A program made the position numbers and the translations under genes. A model generated the notes under the pieces. It was not told the origin of the DNA. It did no database searches and saw only the letters and a list, made by a program, of their open reading frames with translations. A DNA stretch of 64,000 bases from Streptomyces sp. BK340 (GTDB taxonomy: Bacteria; Actinomycetota; Actinomycetes; Streptomycetales; Streptomycetaceae): NCBI RefSeq assembly GCF_007827595.1, contig NZ_VISR01000014.1, forward strand, positions 62,001-126,000, read 5' to 3'. Shown here piece by piece: positions 1 through 8,335 of the stretch. The first letter of the stretch is position 1, and each line of letters begins with the position of its first letter.

Positions 1-2559
1 GACGACCTCGGCATGGGGAGCGTTCATTTCCCCGAGGCGCATCTGGTCGGTGCCGGGCGTCGTACCGCCCAGCGGGCGCTCGCCTCGCGGGCCGCCGCGG
101 GCATGGTGCTGCGCGGCTATGCCGACCGCCGGGAGTACTGGGCACGGATGAACGACGAGCTGGACGTCATCGCCCATCACGGCTTCGCCTCCTATTTCCT
201 GACGGTTGCCCAAGTGGTGGACGACGTAAGGGGCATGGGGATCCGGGTGGCCGCCCGCGGGTCCGGTGCCGGCTCCCTCGTCAATCATCTGCTCGGGATC
301 GCGCACGCCGATCCGGTCGAGCACGGGCTGCTGATGGAGCGCTTCCTGTCCAAGCGCCGCCTCGCCCTGCCCGACATCGACATCGACGTGGAGTCCGCGC
401 GCAGGCTGGAGGTCTACCGCGCGATCATCGGCCGGTTCGGCACCGAGCGGGTCGCGACCGTCGCCATGCCGGAGACCTATCGGGTGCGGCACGCGATTCG
501 TGATGTCGGGGCCGCCCTGTCCATGGACCCCGCCGACATCGATCGCATCGCCAAGTCCTTCCCGCACATCCGGGCCCGGGACGCCCGTGCCGCGCTGGAG
601 GAGCTGCCCGAGCTGAAGCGGCTGGCGGGGGAGCTTCAGCAGGAGGGTGCGCGCTACGACGGGATGTGGGAGCTGGTCGAGGCCCTCGACGCCCTGCCGC
701 GCGGAATCGCCATGCATCCGTGCGGGGTGCTCCTGTCCGATGCCTCGCTGCTCGCCCGTACGCCGGTCGTGCCGACCAGCGGCGAGGGGTTCCCCATGTC
801 GCAGTTCGACAAGGAGGACGTGGAGGACCTCGGGCTGCTCAAGCTGGACGTGCTGGGCGTACGGATGCAGTCGGCCATGGCGCACGCGGTCGCCGAGGTG
901 GAGCGGGCGACGGGGGAGCGGATCGATCTCGATGCCGTGCCGGAGGGCGACCCGGCGACGTATCGGCTGATCCGGTCCGCCGAGACCCTGGGGTGCTTCC
1001 AGATCGAGTCGCCCGGGCAGCGGGATCTGGTGGGGCGGCTCCAGCCGGCCACCTTTCACGACCTGGTCGTCGACATCTCGCTGTTCCGGCCGGGGCCGGT
1101 CGCCGCCGACATGGTGCGGCCGTTCGTCGAGGCACGGCACGGGCGGGCGCCGATCCGGTATCCGCACCCGGATCTGGAGGGGCCGCTGAAGGAGACGTAC
1201 GGGGTCGTCGTCTTCCACGAGCAGATCATCCACATCGTCGACATCATGACCGGCTGCGGCCGGGCCGAGGCGGACGCGGTGCGGCGCGGGCTGTCCGATC
1301 CGGAGTCGCAGGGGCGGATCCGGGTCTGGTTCGCGCAGCAGGCGGCGGCCAACGGGTATGACGCGGAAACGATCCAGCGGACCTGGGAGATCGTCGAGGC
1401 GTTCGGGTCGTACGGCTTCTGCAAGGCGCATGCGGTCGCCTTCGCCGTGCCGACGTACCAGTCGGCGTGGCTGAAGGCCCATCACCCGGCGGCCTTCTGC
1501 GCCGGGCTGCTCACACATGATCCCGGGATGTATCCGAAGCGGCTGCTGCTGGCGGACGCGCGGCGGCGCGGGGTGCCGATCCTGCCGTTGGACGTGAACG
1601 TGTCCGGCGTGGCCCACAGGATCGAACTGGTGTCTGAATCAGGGGTGTGGGGGCTGCGGCTCGCGCTCTCCGACGTGTACGGCATCAGCGAGGCCGAGGC
1701 GAAGCGGATCGCGGACGCGCAGCCGTACGCCTCGCTGCTCGACTTCTGGGAGCGGGCGCGGCCGAGCCGTCCCCTCGCCCAGCGCCTCGCACAGGTGGGC
1801 GCGTTGGACGCCTTCGGCGCCAACCGGCGGGATCTGCAGCTGCATCTGACCGAGCTGCACCGGGGTGCCCGGGGCGGGGGCGGTGGTCAGCTCCCCCTGG
1901 CCGGCGGCAGGGAGACGGCCTCGGCCGGGCTGCCCGACCTGAACTCGGCGGAGCGGCTCAGCGCCGAGCTGGGCGTGCTGTCCATGGACGCCTCGCGCAA
2001 TCTGATGGACGACCACCGGGAGTTCCTCGAGGAGCTGGGCGTGGTGTCCGCGCGTCGGCTGCGCGAGGCCCGGCACGGGGAGACGGTGCTGGTCGCGGGA
2101 GCCAAGGCGGCCACCCAGACCCCGCCGATCCGGTCCGGCAAGCGGGTCATCTTCAGCACGCTGGACGACGGCACGGGCCTGGTCGACCTCGCCTTCTTCG
2201 ACGACTCGCACGACGCCTGCGCGCACACCGTCTTCCACTCCTGGCTGCTGCTGGTGCGCGGGGTGGTGCAGCGGCGCGGCCCGCGCAGTCTGAGCGTGGT
2301 GGGCTCCGCCGCCTGGAACCTCGCCGAACTGGTCGAACTGCGCACCGAGGGCGGTCTCGACGAGGTGGCCGCCCGGCTGGCCGAGCCCGTTCGGGAGGGC
2401 GCGGACGGGGAGGACCCGACGGGCGGCCGCCGGATCCGTCTGCCGACCGGGTACGAGATGCATCCGTGGGCCGACCTGCGGCCCGCGGGTCAGGAGGCCC
2501 CACAAGGGCCTTCAGCGGTACGGAAGTTGTGGCACCAGAGTCCGGGGAGTGCGGGATGA
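1..2559 (+). CDS. dnaE2: Error-prone DNA polymerase DnaE2 (5' end outside window)
   Basis: C-family DNA polymerase III alpha subunit of the DnaE2 type, which performs translesion synthesis at damaged templates. The frame is open from base 1, so the N-terminal PHP region lies outside the window. The catalytic aspartates are present: PDIDIDVES at about bases 370-396 and KLDVLG at about 841-858. The diagnostic stretch FPMSQFDKEDVEDLG precedes the second motif. An OB-fold (VLVAGAKAATQTPP onward, about bases 2085-2300) lies near the C-terminus. The TGA overlaps the ATG of the next gene (ATGA), indicating translational coupling with the Y-family protein. The polymerase itself looks catalytically intact. 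Confidence 0.93.
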   Translation, partial: DDLGMGSVHFPEAHLVGAGRRTAQRALASRAAAGMVLRGYADRREYWARMNDELDVIAHHGFASYFLTVAQVVDDVRGMGIRVAARGSGAGSLVNHLLGIAHADPVEHGLLMERFLSKRRLALPDIDIDVESARRLEVYRAIIGRFGTERVATVAMPETYRVRHAIRDVGAALSMDPADIDRIAKSFPHIRARDARAALEELPELKRLAGELQQEGARYDGMWELVEALDALPRGIAMHPCGVLLSDASLLARTPVVPTSGEGFPMSQFDKEDVEDLGLLKLDVLGVRMQSAMAHAVAEVERATGERIDLDAVPEGDPATYRLIRSAETLGCFQIESPGQRDLVGRLQPATFHDLVVDISLFRPGPVAADMVRPFVEARHGRAPIRYPHPDLEGPLKETYGVVVFHEQIIHIVDIMTGCGRAEADAVRRGLSDPESQGRIRVWFAQQAAANGYDAETIQRTWEIVEAFGSYGFCKAHAVAFAVPTYQSAWLKAHHPAAFCAGLLTHDPGMYPKRLLLADARRRGVPILPLDVNVSGVAHRIELVSESGVWGLRLALSDVYGISEAEAKRIADAQPYASLLDFWERARPSRPLAQRLAQVGALDAFGANRRDLQLHLTELHRGARGGGGGQLPLAGGRETASAGLPDLNSAERLSAELGVLSMDASRNLMDDHREFLEELGVVSARRLREARHGETVLVAGAKAATQTPPIRSGKRVIFSTLDDGTGLVDLAFFDDSHDACAHTVFHSWLLLVRGVVQRRGPRSLSVVGSAAWNLAELVELRTEGGLDEVAARLAEPVREGADGEDPTGGRRIRLPTGYEMHPWADLRPAGQEAPQGPSAVRKLWHQSPGSAG

Positions 2560-3566
2560 CCATCCTCTGCGTACGTTTCCAGCTGCCGCCGATGTGCGAG
2601 GCGGCCCTGCCCGGGCTGCTCGGGCTGCTGGAGGAGTTCACCCCGGTCGTGGAGGCCCTGCCCCCGGACGGGGCGCTGGCCGATCTCCGGGGTGCCGAGC
2701 GGTACTTCGGGCGCAGCGCCGTGGAGCTGGCCTCGGTGATCCGGGTCCGGGCCCTCGCGCTGTACGGCGTCGACTGCGTGATCGGTGCCGGACCGGGGCC
2801 GATGCTGGCCCGTGTGGCGCTGCGCGACGCCCGTCCCGGGGTGACCTGCGCCGTGCCCGAGGAGCCGGACGCCGTCGCGGACTTCCTTGCCGGACGGCCC
2901 GTGTCCGTGCTGCCCGGCGTCGGTACGGCGACCGCCCGCACCCTGTGCGAGTACGGCCTGGACACGCTGGGGCTGGTCGCCGCCGCGCCCCTGTCCACGC
3001 TGCAGCGGCTGATCGGCGCGAAGGCGGGGCGCGAGCTGCGCGAGAAGGCGAGCGGCATCGACCGGGGGCGGGTCGCGTCCAACGCCGTCTCCCTGCCCCA
3101 CTCCCGGCTTCGCTCCGGCGGGGGGACCACCGTCCTCGCCGCCGGCCGCTCCTTCGACCTCGACGAACTGGACCCGGGCCGGCACCGCACGGCACTGCTG
3201 TCCGCCGCCGAGGAACTCGGGGCCCGGCTGCGTGCGGGGGACAGGATCTGCCGCTCCCTGGCCCTCACCGTCCGCTACGCCGACCGCTCCTCGACCACCC
3301 GCAGCCGCGCCCTCGGGGAACCGACCGCACACTCGGCGGCCCTGACGAGGACGGCCTACGGCATGTACGAGGCGCTCGGCCTCCAGCGCGCCCGGGTCCG
3401 CGCGCTCACCCTGCGCGCCGAGGGCCTGGCCCCCGCCGGCCAGGCCTCCTACCAGCTCACCTTCGACCCCGTTGACGAGAAGGTCCGCCGCATCGAGGAG
3501 GTCGCGGACCGGGCCCGGGCGAAGTTCGGGCCACGGGCCGTGATGCCGGGGGCGCTGGCGGCGTAA
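2556..3566 (+). CDS. Y-family DNA polymerase-like protein (ImuB-type, probably inactive)
   Basis: 336-residue relative of DinB/ImuB. It starts at the ATG overlapping the dnaE2 stop. The thumb helix-hairpin-helix (VSVLPGVGTATARTL, about residues 115-130) and the little-finger domain are recognisable. The palm is degenerate: the N-terminal DxD-type metal site is replaced by ILCVRFQLPP, and the usual SxDEAYLD motif reads PPDGALADLRG, so the catalytic glutamate is missing. Known actinobacterial ImuB proteins are also inactive and act as a scaffold recruiting DnaE2 to the beta clamp, which is the likely role here. No ImuA' is visible. A GC-rich palindromic element (bases 3091-3132) is embedded in frame. 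Confidence 0.85.
   Translation: MTILCVRFQLPPMCEAALPGLLGLLEEFTPVVEALPPDGALADLRGAERYFGRSAVELASVIRVRALALYGVDCVIGAGPGPMLARVALRDARPGVTCAVPEEPDAVADFLAGRPVSVLPGVGTATARTLCEYGLDTLGLVAAAPLSTLQRLIGAKAGRELREKASGIDRGRVASNAVSLPHSRLRSGGGTTVLAAGRSFDLDELDPGRHRTALLSAAEELGARLRAGDRICRSLALTVRYADRSSTTRSRALGEPTAHSAALTRTAYGMYEALGLQRARVRALTLRAEGLAPAGQASYQLTFDPVDEKVRRIEEVADRARAKFGPRAVMPGALAA
3091..3132. repeat. GC-rich palindromic element, copy A (in frame)
   Basis: A short element with cores CCCCACTCCCGGCTTCGCTC and GCGGGGGGACCAC, encoding LPHSRLRSGGGTT inside the Y-family protein. It belongs to the same family as the copies at 6559, 9966, 17047 and 47135: C-tract, TCG-rich loop, G-tract, then GACC. Confidence 0.6.
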
Positions 3567-3583
3567 TCACCCTTGTGGTGGCG

Positions 3584-3958
3584 TCAGTTGGCCCACGGCG
3601 GGGTGATGACCGTGCCGTCGGCCAGCTCCGCCGTGAGGCCGACGGAGGTGGTGACCCAGGAGATTGCGGTGTGGTCGGTGGGGTTCTGCACGGCCAGGGT
3701 GGCGCCGGAGTTGATGATCACCGTGTCGCCGGCGGAGATCCGCTCGGTGCGGCCGTCCAGGGTGATCAGCAGTTCGCCGACGAGCAGGTGGAAGATCTCC
3801 TCCCGGTTGACGGTGTGGGCGGGTGCATCGGTCCCCGCGGGGATCTCGCCCCGCCAGGCGCAGAGTTCCTTGCTCCCGGTCAGGGGTGTTGCGTACGAGA
3901 CGAAGCGGGCGCCATGGATCTCGTGGGTCACGGCCTCGGACGAGCGGACGACTGGCAA
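3584..3958 (-). CDS. Small cupin-domain protein
   Basis: 124-residue single-domain cupin. The first cupin motif is degenerate (APAHTVNREEIFHLLVGE, one His and a Glu retained), followed by the second motif region (ISAGDTVIINSGATLAVQN). No enzyme activity can be assigned; small cupins like this bind a metal or a small ligand. The start is TTG at 3958, chosen because GGAGA lies about 7 nt upstream. It is transcribed divergently from the MarR gene with a 38-bp palindrome between them, so it is probably the target of that regulator and may sense or process its ligand. Confidence 0.8.
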   Translation of the reverse strand: MPVVRSSEAVTHEIHGARFVSYATPLTGSKELCAWRGEIPAGTDAPAHTVNREEIFHLLVGELLITLDGRTERISAGDTVIINSGATLAVQNPTDHTAISWVTTSVGLTAELADGTVITPPWAN

Positions 3959-3977
3959 GGTGGTCTCCGATTCATTT

Positions 3978-4015
3978 GGTCAAGCAGCTTGACTATATAG
4001 TCAAGCTGCTTGACC
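3978..4015. promoter_or_regulatory. 38-bp perfect palindrome, candidate MarR operator
   Basis: A perfect inverted repeat between the divergent cupin and marR genes. Each half is itself a near-dyad: TCAAGCAGCTTGA and TCAAGCTGCTTGA, joined by CTATATAG. A further CTTGAC-N6-GTCAAG dyad overlaps its right edge (4009-4026). TTGAC hexamers face both ways, so binding would block both promoters. The operator function is inferred from position and symmetry. Confidence 0.75.
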
Positions 4016-4043
4016 GATCCGTCAAGGGTGTTTCAATGCCTGC

Positions 4044-4490
4044 GTGCAGAACTCCGAAGCCATGGCCCTGTCCGCAGCCCTGCTCGCCGTCGCGGGCGAC
4101 CTCACGCAACGCATCCACGACGGCGTCGTGGCCCGCGGCTTCACGGACCTCCGGCCGGCTCACGGCTTCGCCTTCGCGCGGCTCGCGCCCGACGGCGCCA
4201 CCGTCACCGACCTCGCCGCACACCTCGGAGTGACCAAGCAGGCCGCCAGCCAGCTGGTGGACGAGATCGTACGCAAGGGGTACGTCGAGCGGCGCCCGCA
4301 TCCCGAGGACGCGCGAGCCCGGCTCATCGTGCTCACCGAGCAGGGCTGGGCCTGCACCCGGGCCGCGGAAGAGGCGGCCGCCGAGGTCGTGGGCGCGTGG
4401 GTCGAACTGCTGGGCGAGGGTGAAGTGCGGGCGTTGCGGGAGCGTTTGACATGGATCGCGCCCTACGGTCCGATCAGGCCTGCCTGGTGA
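4044..4490 (+). CDS. MarR-family transcriptional regulator
   Basis: 148-residue winged-helix regulator. The recognition region is TVTDLAAHLGVTKQAASQLVDEIVRKGYVERRPHPEDARARLIVLTEQG in two parts: helix-turn-helix at about residues 52-74, then the wing with the conserved DxR (EDARAR). The first start is GTG 4044; ATG 4062 is an in-frame alternative. It is divergent from the cupin gene across the palindrome at 3978-4015. Autorepression together with control of the cupin is the likely arrangement. The ligand is unknown. Confidence 0.88.
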   Translation: MQNSEAMALSAALLAVAGDLTQRIHDGVVARGFTDLRPAHGFAFARLAPDGATVTDLAAHLGVTKQAASQLVDEIVRKGYVERRPHPEDARARLIVLTEQGWACTRAAEEAAAEVVGAWVELLGEGEVRALRERLTWIAPYGPIRPAW

Positions 4491-4540
4491 CGGTTCATCG
4501 ACCGCTGGACGAGTCTCTGGTTACCACTGGAAGTTTTTAC

Positions 4541-4580
4541 TGACGCGTAACTTCACAGCTGCACTACTCGCCCGTAACTT
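4541..4580. promoter_or_regulatory. Direct repeats upstream of the lipase gene
   Basis: CGTAACTT occurs twice, at 4546-4553 and 4573-4580, 27 bp apart (about 2.5 helical turns), about 80-115 bp upstream of the lipase start. The first copy also forms TTAC-N6-GTAA. This is a possible activator site; no regulator is recognised. Confidence 0.3.
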
Positions 4581-4660
4581 GACGAGTGAACAGCATCCTC
4601 GTGATCCGGATCACAGGGTTAGGCCGTCGCACCTCCCTTGAGCCGCAAGGAGATCACACG

Positions 4661-5524
4661 ATGCTGCCCTGGAAGCGAGTGCTCAGACCCCTCGCAGCGC
4701 TGCTCCTGACCGCCGCCGTGGCCGCCGTCCCCGCCGCCACCGCCCACGCCGCCGACGCCGCTCCCAGCAGTGGCTGGAACGACTATTCCTGCAAGCCCTC
4801 CGCCGACCATCCCCGCCCGGTGATCCTGGTCCACGGGACCCTGGGCAACTCCATCGACAACTGGCTGTCCCTCGCACCGTATCTGAAGACGCGCGGATAC
4901 TGCGTCTACTCCCTCGACTACGGCCAGCTGCCCGGCGTCCCGCTCTTCTACGGACTCGGCCCCATCGACAAGTCGGCCGAGCAGCTGTCCGCCTTCGTCG
5001 ACAAGGTGCTCTCCGCGACCGGGGCCGGCAAGGCCGACCTGGTCGGGCACTCCCAGGGCGGCATGATGCCCCGCTACTACCTGAAGTTCCTCGGCGGATC
5101 CGCCAAGGTGAACTCCCTCGTCGGCCTGGCCCCCGACAACCACGGCACCAACCTGGACGGCCTCACCAACCTGCTGCCGTACTTCCCCGGCGCCGAGGAC
5201 CTGATCAAGGCCACCACCCCCGGCCTCGCCGACCAGATCGCCGGATCCGCCTTCCTCACCAAGCTCAACGCGGGCGGCGACACCGTCCCCGGAGTGCACT
5301 ACACGGTCATCGCCACCAAGTACGACGAGGTGGCCACACCCTGGCGCGACCAGTACCTGAGCGGCTCGGACGTCCACAACGTCCTGCTCCAGGACCTGTG
5401 CCCGCTCGACCTCTCCGAGCACGTGGCGATCGGCCTCTTCGACCGGATCGCCTTCCACGAGGTGGCCAACGCCCTCGACCCGGCCCACGCCAAGGCCACC
5501 ACCTGCGCGTCGGCCTTCAGCTGA
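4661..5524 (+). CDS. Secreted alpha/beta-hydrolase lipase
   Basis: 287-residue exported triacylglycerol lipase or esterase. A signal peptide (charged MLPWKR, hydrophobic core, ATAHA cleavage region) covers about residues 1-30. The oxyanion motif is VILVHGT (about 54-60). The nucleophile elbow is GHSQGG with Ser131. The acid and histidine lie in the C-terminal third (a His is in LSEHVAIG). ATG 4661 was chosen for its AAGGAG ribosome site and because it begins the signal peptide. It is convergent with the LPMO gene, with a shared terminator between them. The family matches S. coelicolor SCO1735-type secreted lipases (from memory). Confidence 0.88.
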   Translation: MLPWKRVLRPLAALLLTAAVAAVPAATAHAADAAPSSGWNDYSCKPSADHPRPVILVHGTLGNSIDNWLSLAPYLKTRGYCVYSLDYGQLPGVPLFYGLGPIDKSAEQLSAFVDKVLSATGAGKADLVGHSQGGMMPRYYLKFLGGSAKVNSLVGLAPDNHGTNLDGLTNLLPYFPGAEDLIKATTPGLADQIAGSAFLTKLNAGGDTVPGVHYTVIATKYDEVATPWRDQYLSGSDVHNVLLQDLCPLDLSEHVAIGLFDRIAFHEVANALDPAHAKATTCASAFS

Positions 5525-5531
5525 CGCGTCG

Positions 5532-5570
5532 CCGGGGCCTGTCCGACCTGAGCCGCCGGACAGGCCCCGG
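5532..5570. terminator. Bidirectional hairpin between lipase and LPMO genes
   Basis: A perfect 14-bp stem, CCGGGGCCTGTCCG / CGGACAGGCCCCGG, with an 11-nt loop, in the 55-bp gap between two convergent genes. There is no T-run, as is usual in Streptomyces. Confidence 0.8.
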
Positions 5571-5579
5571 AGTCCTGGA

Positions 5580-6599
5580 TCACCGCCCGTGGCGGCCGCC
5601 CGTGGCACGCCGTCGCACCGACATGAACAGCGCCGCCGAACCCAGCGCCAGTGCCGCCGCACCGCCGATCGCCACGTACGTGGTGCCGGTGGAGGCACCG
5701 GTCTCGGCGAGGTTCTCCGAAGTCCCGGCGGCCTTCGGCGCGTTGGCCGGGGACGCCGGGGACGCCGGGGACGCCGGGGACGCCGGGGACGCGGTGGCCG
5801 GCTCCGCGGACGTGCTCGCGTCGTCGTCCCCGTGCCCGTGGTGCTCGATCGTCGACTTGTCGGCACCGTCCGCGATCTGCTCGTCGGAGGGCGCGGACGC
5901 GCTCGGAGCGGGGGTGGTGCCGCCCGCCGAACCGCCGCCGAAGTCGACGTCGGAGCAGGAGTAGAAGGCCTCCGGGCTGTCCGAGCGCTGCCAGACCGCG
6001 TACAGCAGCTGCTTGCCCGAGCGCTCGGGAAGGGTGCCCGAGAAGGTGTAGAAGCCGCCCGAGGGGACCGGGTCGGTGGCCGTCGCGACCGGGTGCTCCA
6101 GGTCCAGGTCCCCCCAGGCCAGCGGCTTCGCCGGGTCGTAGCCGGGCTTGGTGACGTAGACCTCGAAGGTCCCCTTGTGCGGGGCGGTCACACGGTACTC
6201 GAAGGTGTACGACCCGCTGCGCACACTCGTCGCCGGCCAGTCCGTGCGGGCCAGGTCCAGCCCCTTGAACTCCTCGTTGTTCGCGCTGCACAGCTTGCCG
6301 TCCGGGATCAGCTCCTGGTGCCGTCCGGCGGCGTCGCCGATGCGGATGCCGTTCCAGTCGTACAGCGCCTGCGTACCGCCCGCCGCCACCGCGGCCTTGC
6401 ACGCGGCCGACCTGGGGCTCTCCGGGCCCTCCGCGTAGCACTGCGACACCCTGCTGACCGGATCGCCCATCGAACCGTGCGCGGAGGCGGGCGCGACGGA
6501 CAGCGCGAGCGCGGCGCTGCCGAGGACGGCGACGACGGCGGCCCTACGGCGTCGGCGTGTCCCCTGCTCGAACGAGGTCGAGAGCGTGGGGCAGGGCAT
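5580..6599 (-). CDS. AA10 lytic polysaccharide monooxygenase with LAETG wall anchor
   Basis: 339-residue copper enzyme that oxidatively cleaves cellulose or chitin. After the signal peptide (cleavage SVAPASA|HGS) the mature protein begins with the copper-binding His of HGSMGDP. The second ligand is the His of TAPHKGTFEVYVTKPGY, and the axial region is EAFYSCSDVDF. After the AA10 domain come a Ser/Pro-rich linker, a five-fold SPA repeat and a sortase signal LAETG followed by a membrane segment and RRRATGGRHGR. The enzyme is therefore probably wall-anchored rather than freely secreted. Ribosome site GAGGAG precedes ATG 6599. Residues MPCPTLSTSFEQGT derive from a palindromic repeat, extending the signal peptide N-region. 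Confidence 0.92.
   Translation of the reverse strand: MPCPTLSTSFEQGTRRRRRAAVVAVLGSAALALSVAPASAHGSMGDPVSRVSQCYAEGPESPRSAACKAAVAAGGTQALYDWNGIRIGDAAGRHQELIPDGKLCSANNEEFKGLDLARTDWPATSVRSGSYTFEYRVTAPHKGTFEVYVTKPGYDPAKPLAWGDLDLEHPVATATDPVPSGGFYTFSGTLPERSGKQLLYAVWQRSDSPEAFYSCSDVDFGGGSAGGTTPAPSASAPSDEQIADGADKSTIEHHGHGDDDASTSAEPATASPASPASPASPASPANAPKAAGTSENLAETGASTGTTYVAIGGAAALALGSAALFMSVRRRATGGRHGR
5746..5790 (-). repeat. Five-copy 9-bp tandem repeat in the LPMO linker
   Basis: GCCGGGGAC is repeated five times without a break. On the coding strand it gives five Ser-Pro-Ala units in the wall-spanning linker before the LAETG signal. Copy number is likely to vary between strains. Confidence 0.85.
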
Positions 6600-6600
6600 G
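6559..6600. repeat. GC-rich palindromic element, copy E (LPMO start)
   Basis: On the minus strand: CCCTGCCCCACGCTCTCGAC followed by a CTCGTTCGAGCAGGGG core. It spans the LPMO start codon and codes for its first 14 residues, so the element has created or replaced the N-terminus. Confidence 0.55.
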
Positions 6601-6961
6601 GGGAACTCCTCGGAACGGTCCTCGGGGGTGGGGTGGATCCCGTAGGGGGCGATCAGAAGCTAGCCCCAAGAAACCGTGAAATCGCCTGTTGGGGGCGAGT
6701 GATGGAGATCCTTATGGTCCTGTTAAGGCGGGGCTAACGGGGGGCTGAGGAAGGAGGGGTGGGGAGCTCCAGGGCACCTGCTCCTGAGCAGTGCAGCCGA
6801 CCGTGGCAGTCCGTGTTCGTCCGCAGTCGTACGCCTCGGTTGGCTCCCGACACACCGCAGCTGCTGCCACCCGTGTGGTTGTCTGCACGAAGTCGCGCGC
6901 CAGGGTCTTCACACGCTCGGCTTCGTGCTTGATCGCATGCTCGACGGCCGTCCTGGGCGCC
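6600..6961. other. Intergenic region upstream of LPMO
   Basis: 362 bp with no convincing gene. It should hold the LPMO promoter. The only symmetry noted is CCTTA-N9-TAAGG at 6710-6728. No -10/-35 pair can be assigned. Confidence 0.4.
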
Positions 6962-7612
6962 TCACTGTGTCACGAGCATGTAGGTGTTCTCGAGCTCGTC
7001 CTGCACGACGTGCGCCTCTCCGGTCACGGTACGCAGCGAGAGGTCGTGTGCCGGGGTGTCCTCGCGGTACGTCCATCCATCCGGGAGGTGCAGCCGGTCC
7101 GCCAGCCCGGCAAGCGCGTCCAGGTCTAGGGTGTCGTCCACGATGTGTGAGTACGCCTGCATCACGTACGTACGGCCATCGGGATCGCGCAGTTGATAGA
7201 CGGGCTTGCCCGCGGCGAACAGCCATTCGGTGTCCCGGTCGATCACCACGTCCTTGTAGAAGCGCTCGCTTCCCCTGCTGTTGAGGTCCAAGCCCGCGGG
7301 AATTTCCAGTGCGGCGACCCGGCGTGCCTCCAGCCCCTGGAACGAGTGGATGTCGCCGACCCTGGACACGGTGATGCGGTCCATCAGCCAGAACCGTGGA
7401 CCGTTCAACCAAGCGGCAGGCACCTCGGCTTCGCGGGCAACGCTGCCTGCATCCAGAGCCGACCACTTCTCAGGCGGGCAGTCGTTGAGGCCCATGGTGT
7501 TGTACACCTCGGCCCGAAGCTCTCCCCGTTCCCCAGGGCTGATCAGGATGATCTCTCCGTAGCGGGCGTTGCGGACCTCGTCGAGCTGCCTGGTCTCGTG
7601 GGTAGTTGACAT
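6962..7612 (-). CDS. Conserved hypothetical protein
   Basis: 216-residue protein without signal peptide or membrane segment. I recall uncharacterised bacterial homologues sharing YNTMGLNDCP, LNGPRFWLMDRI and TYVMQAYSHIVD, but no function. Conserved features visible here are the single Cys in NDCP, the LNGPR motif, and a C-terminal GWTYRE...DLSLRT...VVQDELENTY stretch. ATG 7612 was preferred over the upstream in-frame codon at 7687 because GGGAG lies 7-8 nt before it. It stands alone, convergent to nothing and downstream of the divergent GNAT gene region. Confidence 0.75.
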   Translation of the reverse strand: MSTTHETRQLDEVRNARYGEIILISPGERGELRAEVYNTMGLNDCPPEKWSALDAGSVAREAEVPAAWLNGPRFWLMDRITVSRVGDIHSFQGLEARRVAALEIPAGLDLNSRGSERFYKDVVIDRDTEWLFAAGKPVYQLRDPDGRTYVMQAYSHIVDDTLDLDALAGLADRLHLPDGWTYREDTPAHDLSLRTVTGEAHVVQDELENTYMLVTQ

Positions 7613-7863
7613 CGGGAACTCCCTGCCGAACGTCTGGCCGACCTCACGCCAACCACGTTCGTCGCCGCTTCGGGCCGTGAGCATCACCCTGCAGGGGTGA
7701 ATGCCTGGCTGACTCGGCTACTGTCCGTCCGAAGCGGGTGCGCGAGTTCCCCGGGAAGGGCGTCGACGTCGTGCTCGACGGGCTCGGCGGCGAAGGGAAA
7801 GCCCGTACGCGTGCCATGAGCCTCCGACGCTCGGACTGCGCTGAGGTGGATAGCCTTCCGATC

Positions 7864-8313
7864 ATGACGAACGATGAGATCCGGCCCGCCCGGGCTGCCG
7901 ACGTTCCGGCCGTGAAGGCCGTGACCGACGCGGCGTACCGCCGCTACATCGAGCGCATCGGGGTGGTGCCGCAGCCCATGGAGGCGGACCACGCGGCGGA
8001 CGTGGCCGCGGGCCGGGTGTTCGTGTGCGGGGAGCCGGCGGTCGGGCTCGTCGTCGTCGAGGCCCACGACGACCACCTGTTTCTCGACAGCATCGCCGTC
8101 CGCCCCGACGCGCACGGCAAGGGGGTGGGACGGCGCCTGCTGGAGTTCGTGGACGCACACGCGCGAGCGCTCGGTCTGCCCGAGGTCAGGCTCTACACGA
8201 ACGCGCTGATGTGGGAGAACCAGAAGATCTATCCGAGGTTCGGTTACGACGTCGTGGAACGGCGCGTGGACGGGCCGTACGACCGCATCCACTACCGGAA
8301 ACGACTGGTCTGA
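7864..8313 (+). CDS. GNAT-family N-acetyltransferase
   Basis: 149-residue single-domain GCN5-related acetyltransferase. The acetyl-CoA-binding motif A is LDSIAVRPDAHGKGVGRRLLEF (RPDAHGKGVG, about residues 80-90), followed by LPEVRLYTNALMWENQKIYPRFGY, typical of small-molecule acetyltransferases. The substrate is unknown. ATG 7864 follows a short spacer; longer in-frame extensions lack a good ribosome site. Convergent with the 44-residue protein gene. Confidence 0.88.
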   Translation: MTNDEIRPARAADVPAVKAVTDAAYRRYIERIGVVPQPMEADHAADVAAGRVFVCGEPAVGLVVVEAHDDHLFLDSIAVRPDAHGKGVGRRLLEFVDAHARALGLPEVRLYTNALMWENQKIYPRFGYDVVERRVDGPYDRIHYRKRLV

Positions 8314-8335
8314 CACCGGACACCGGCCGGCTCCG

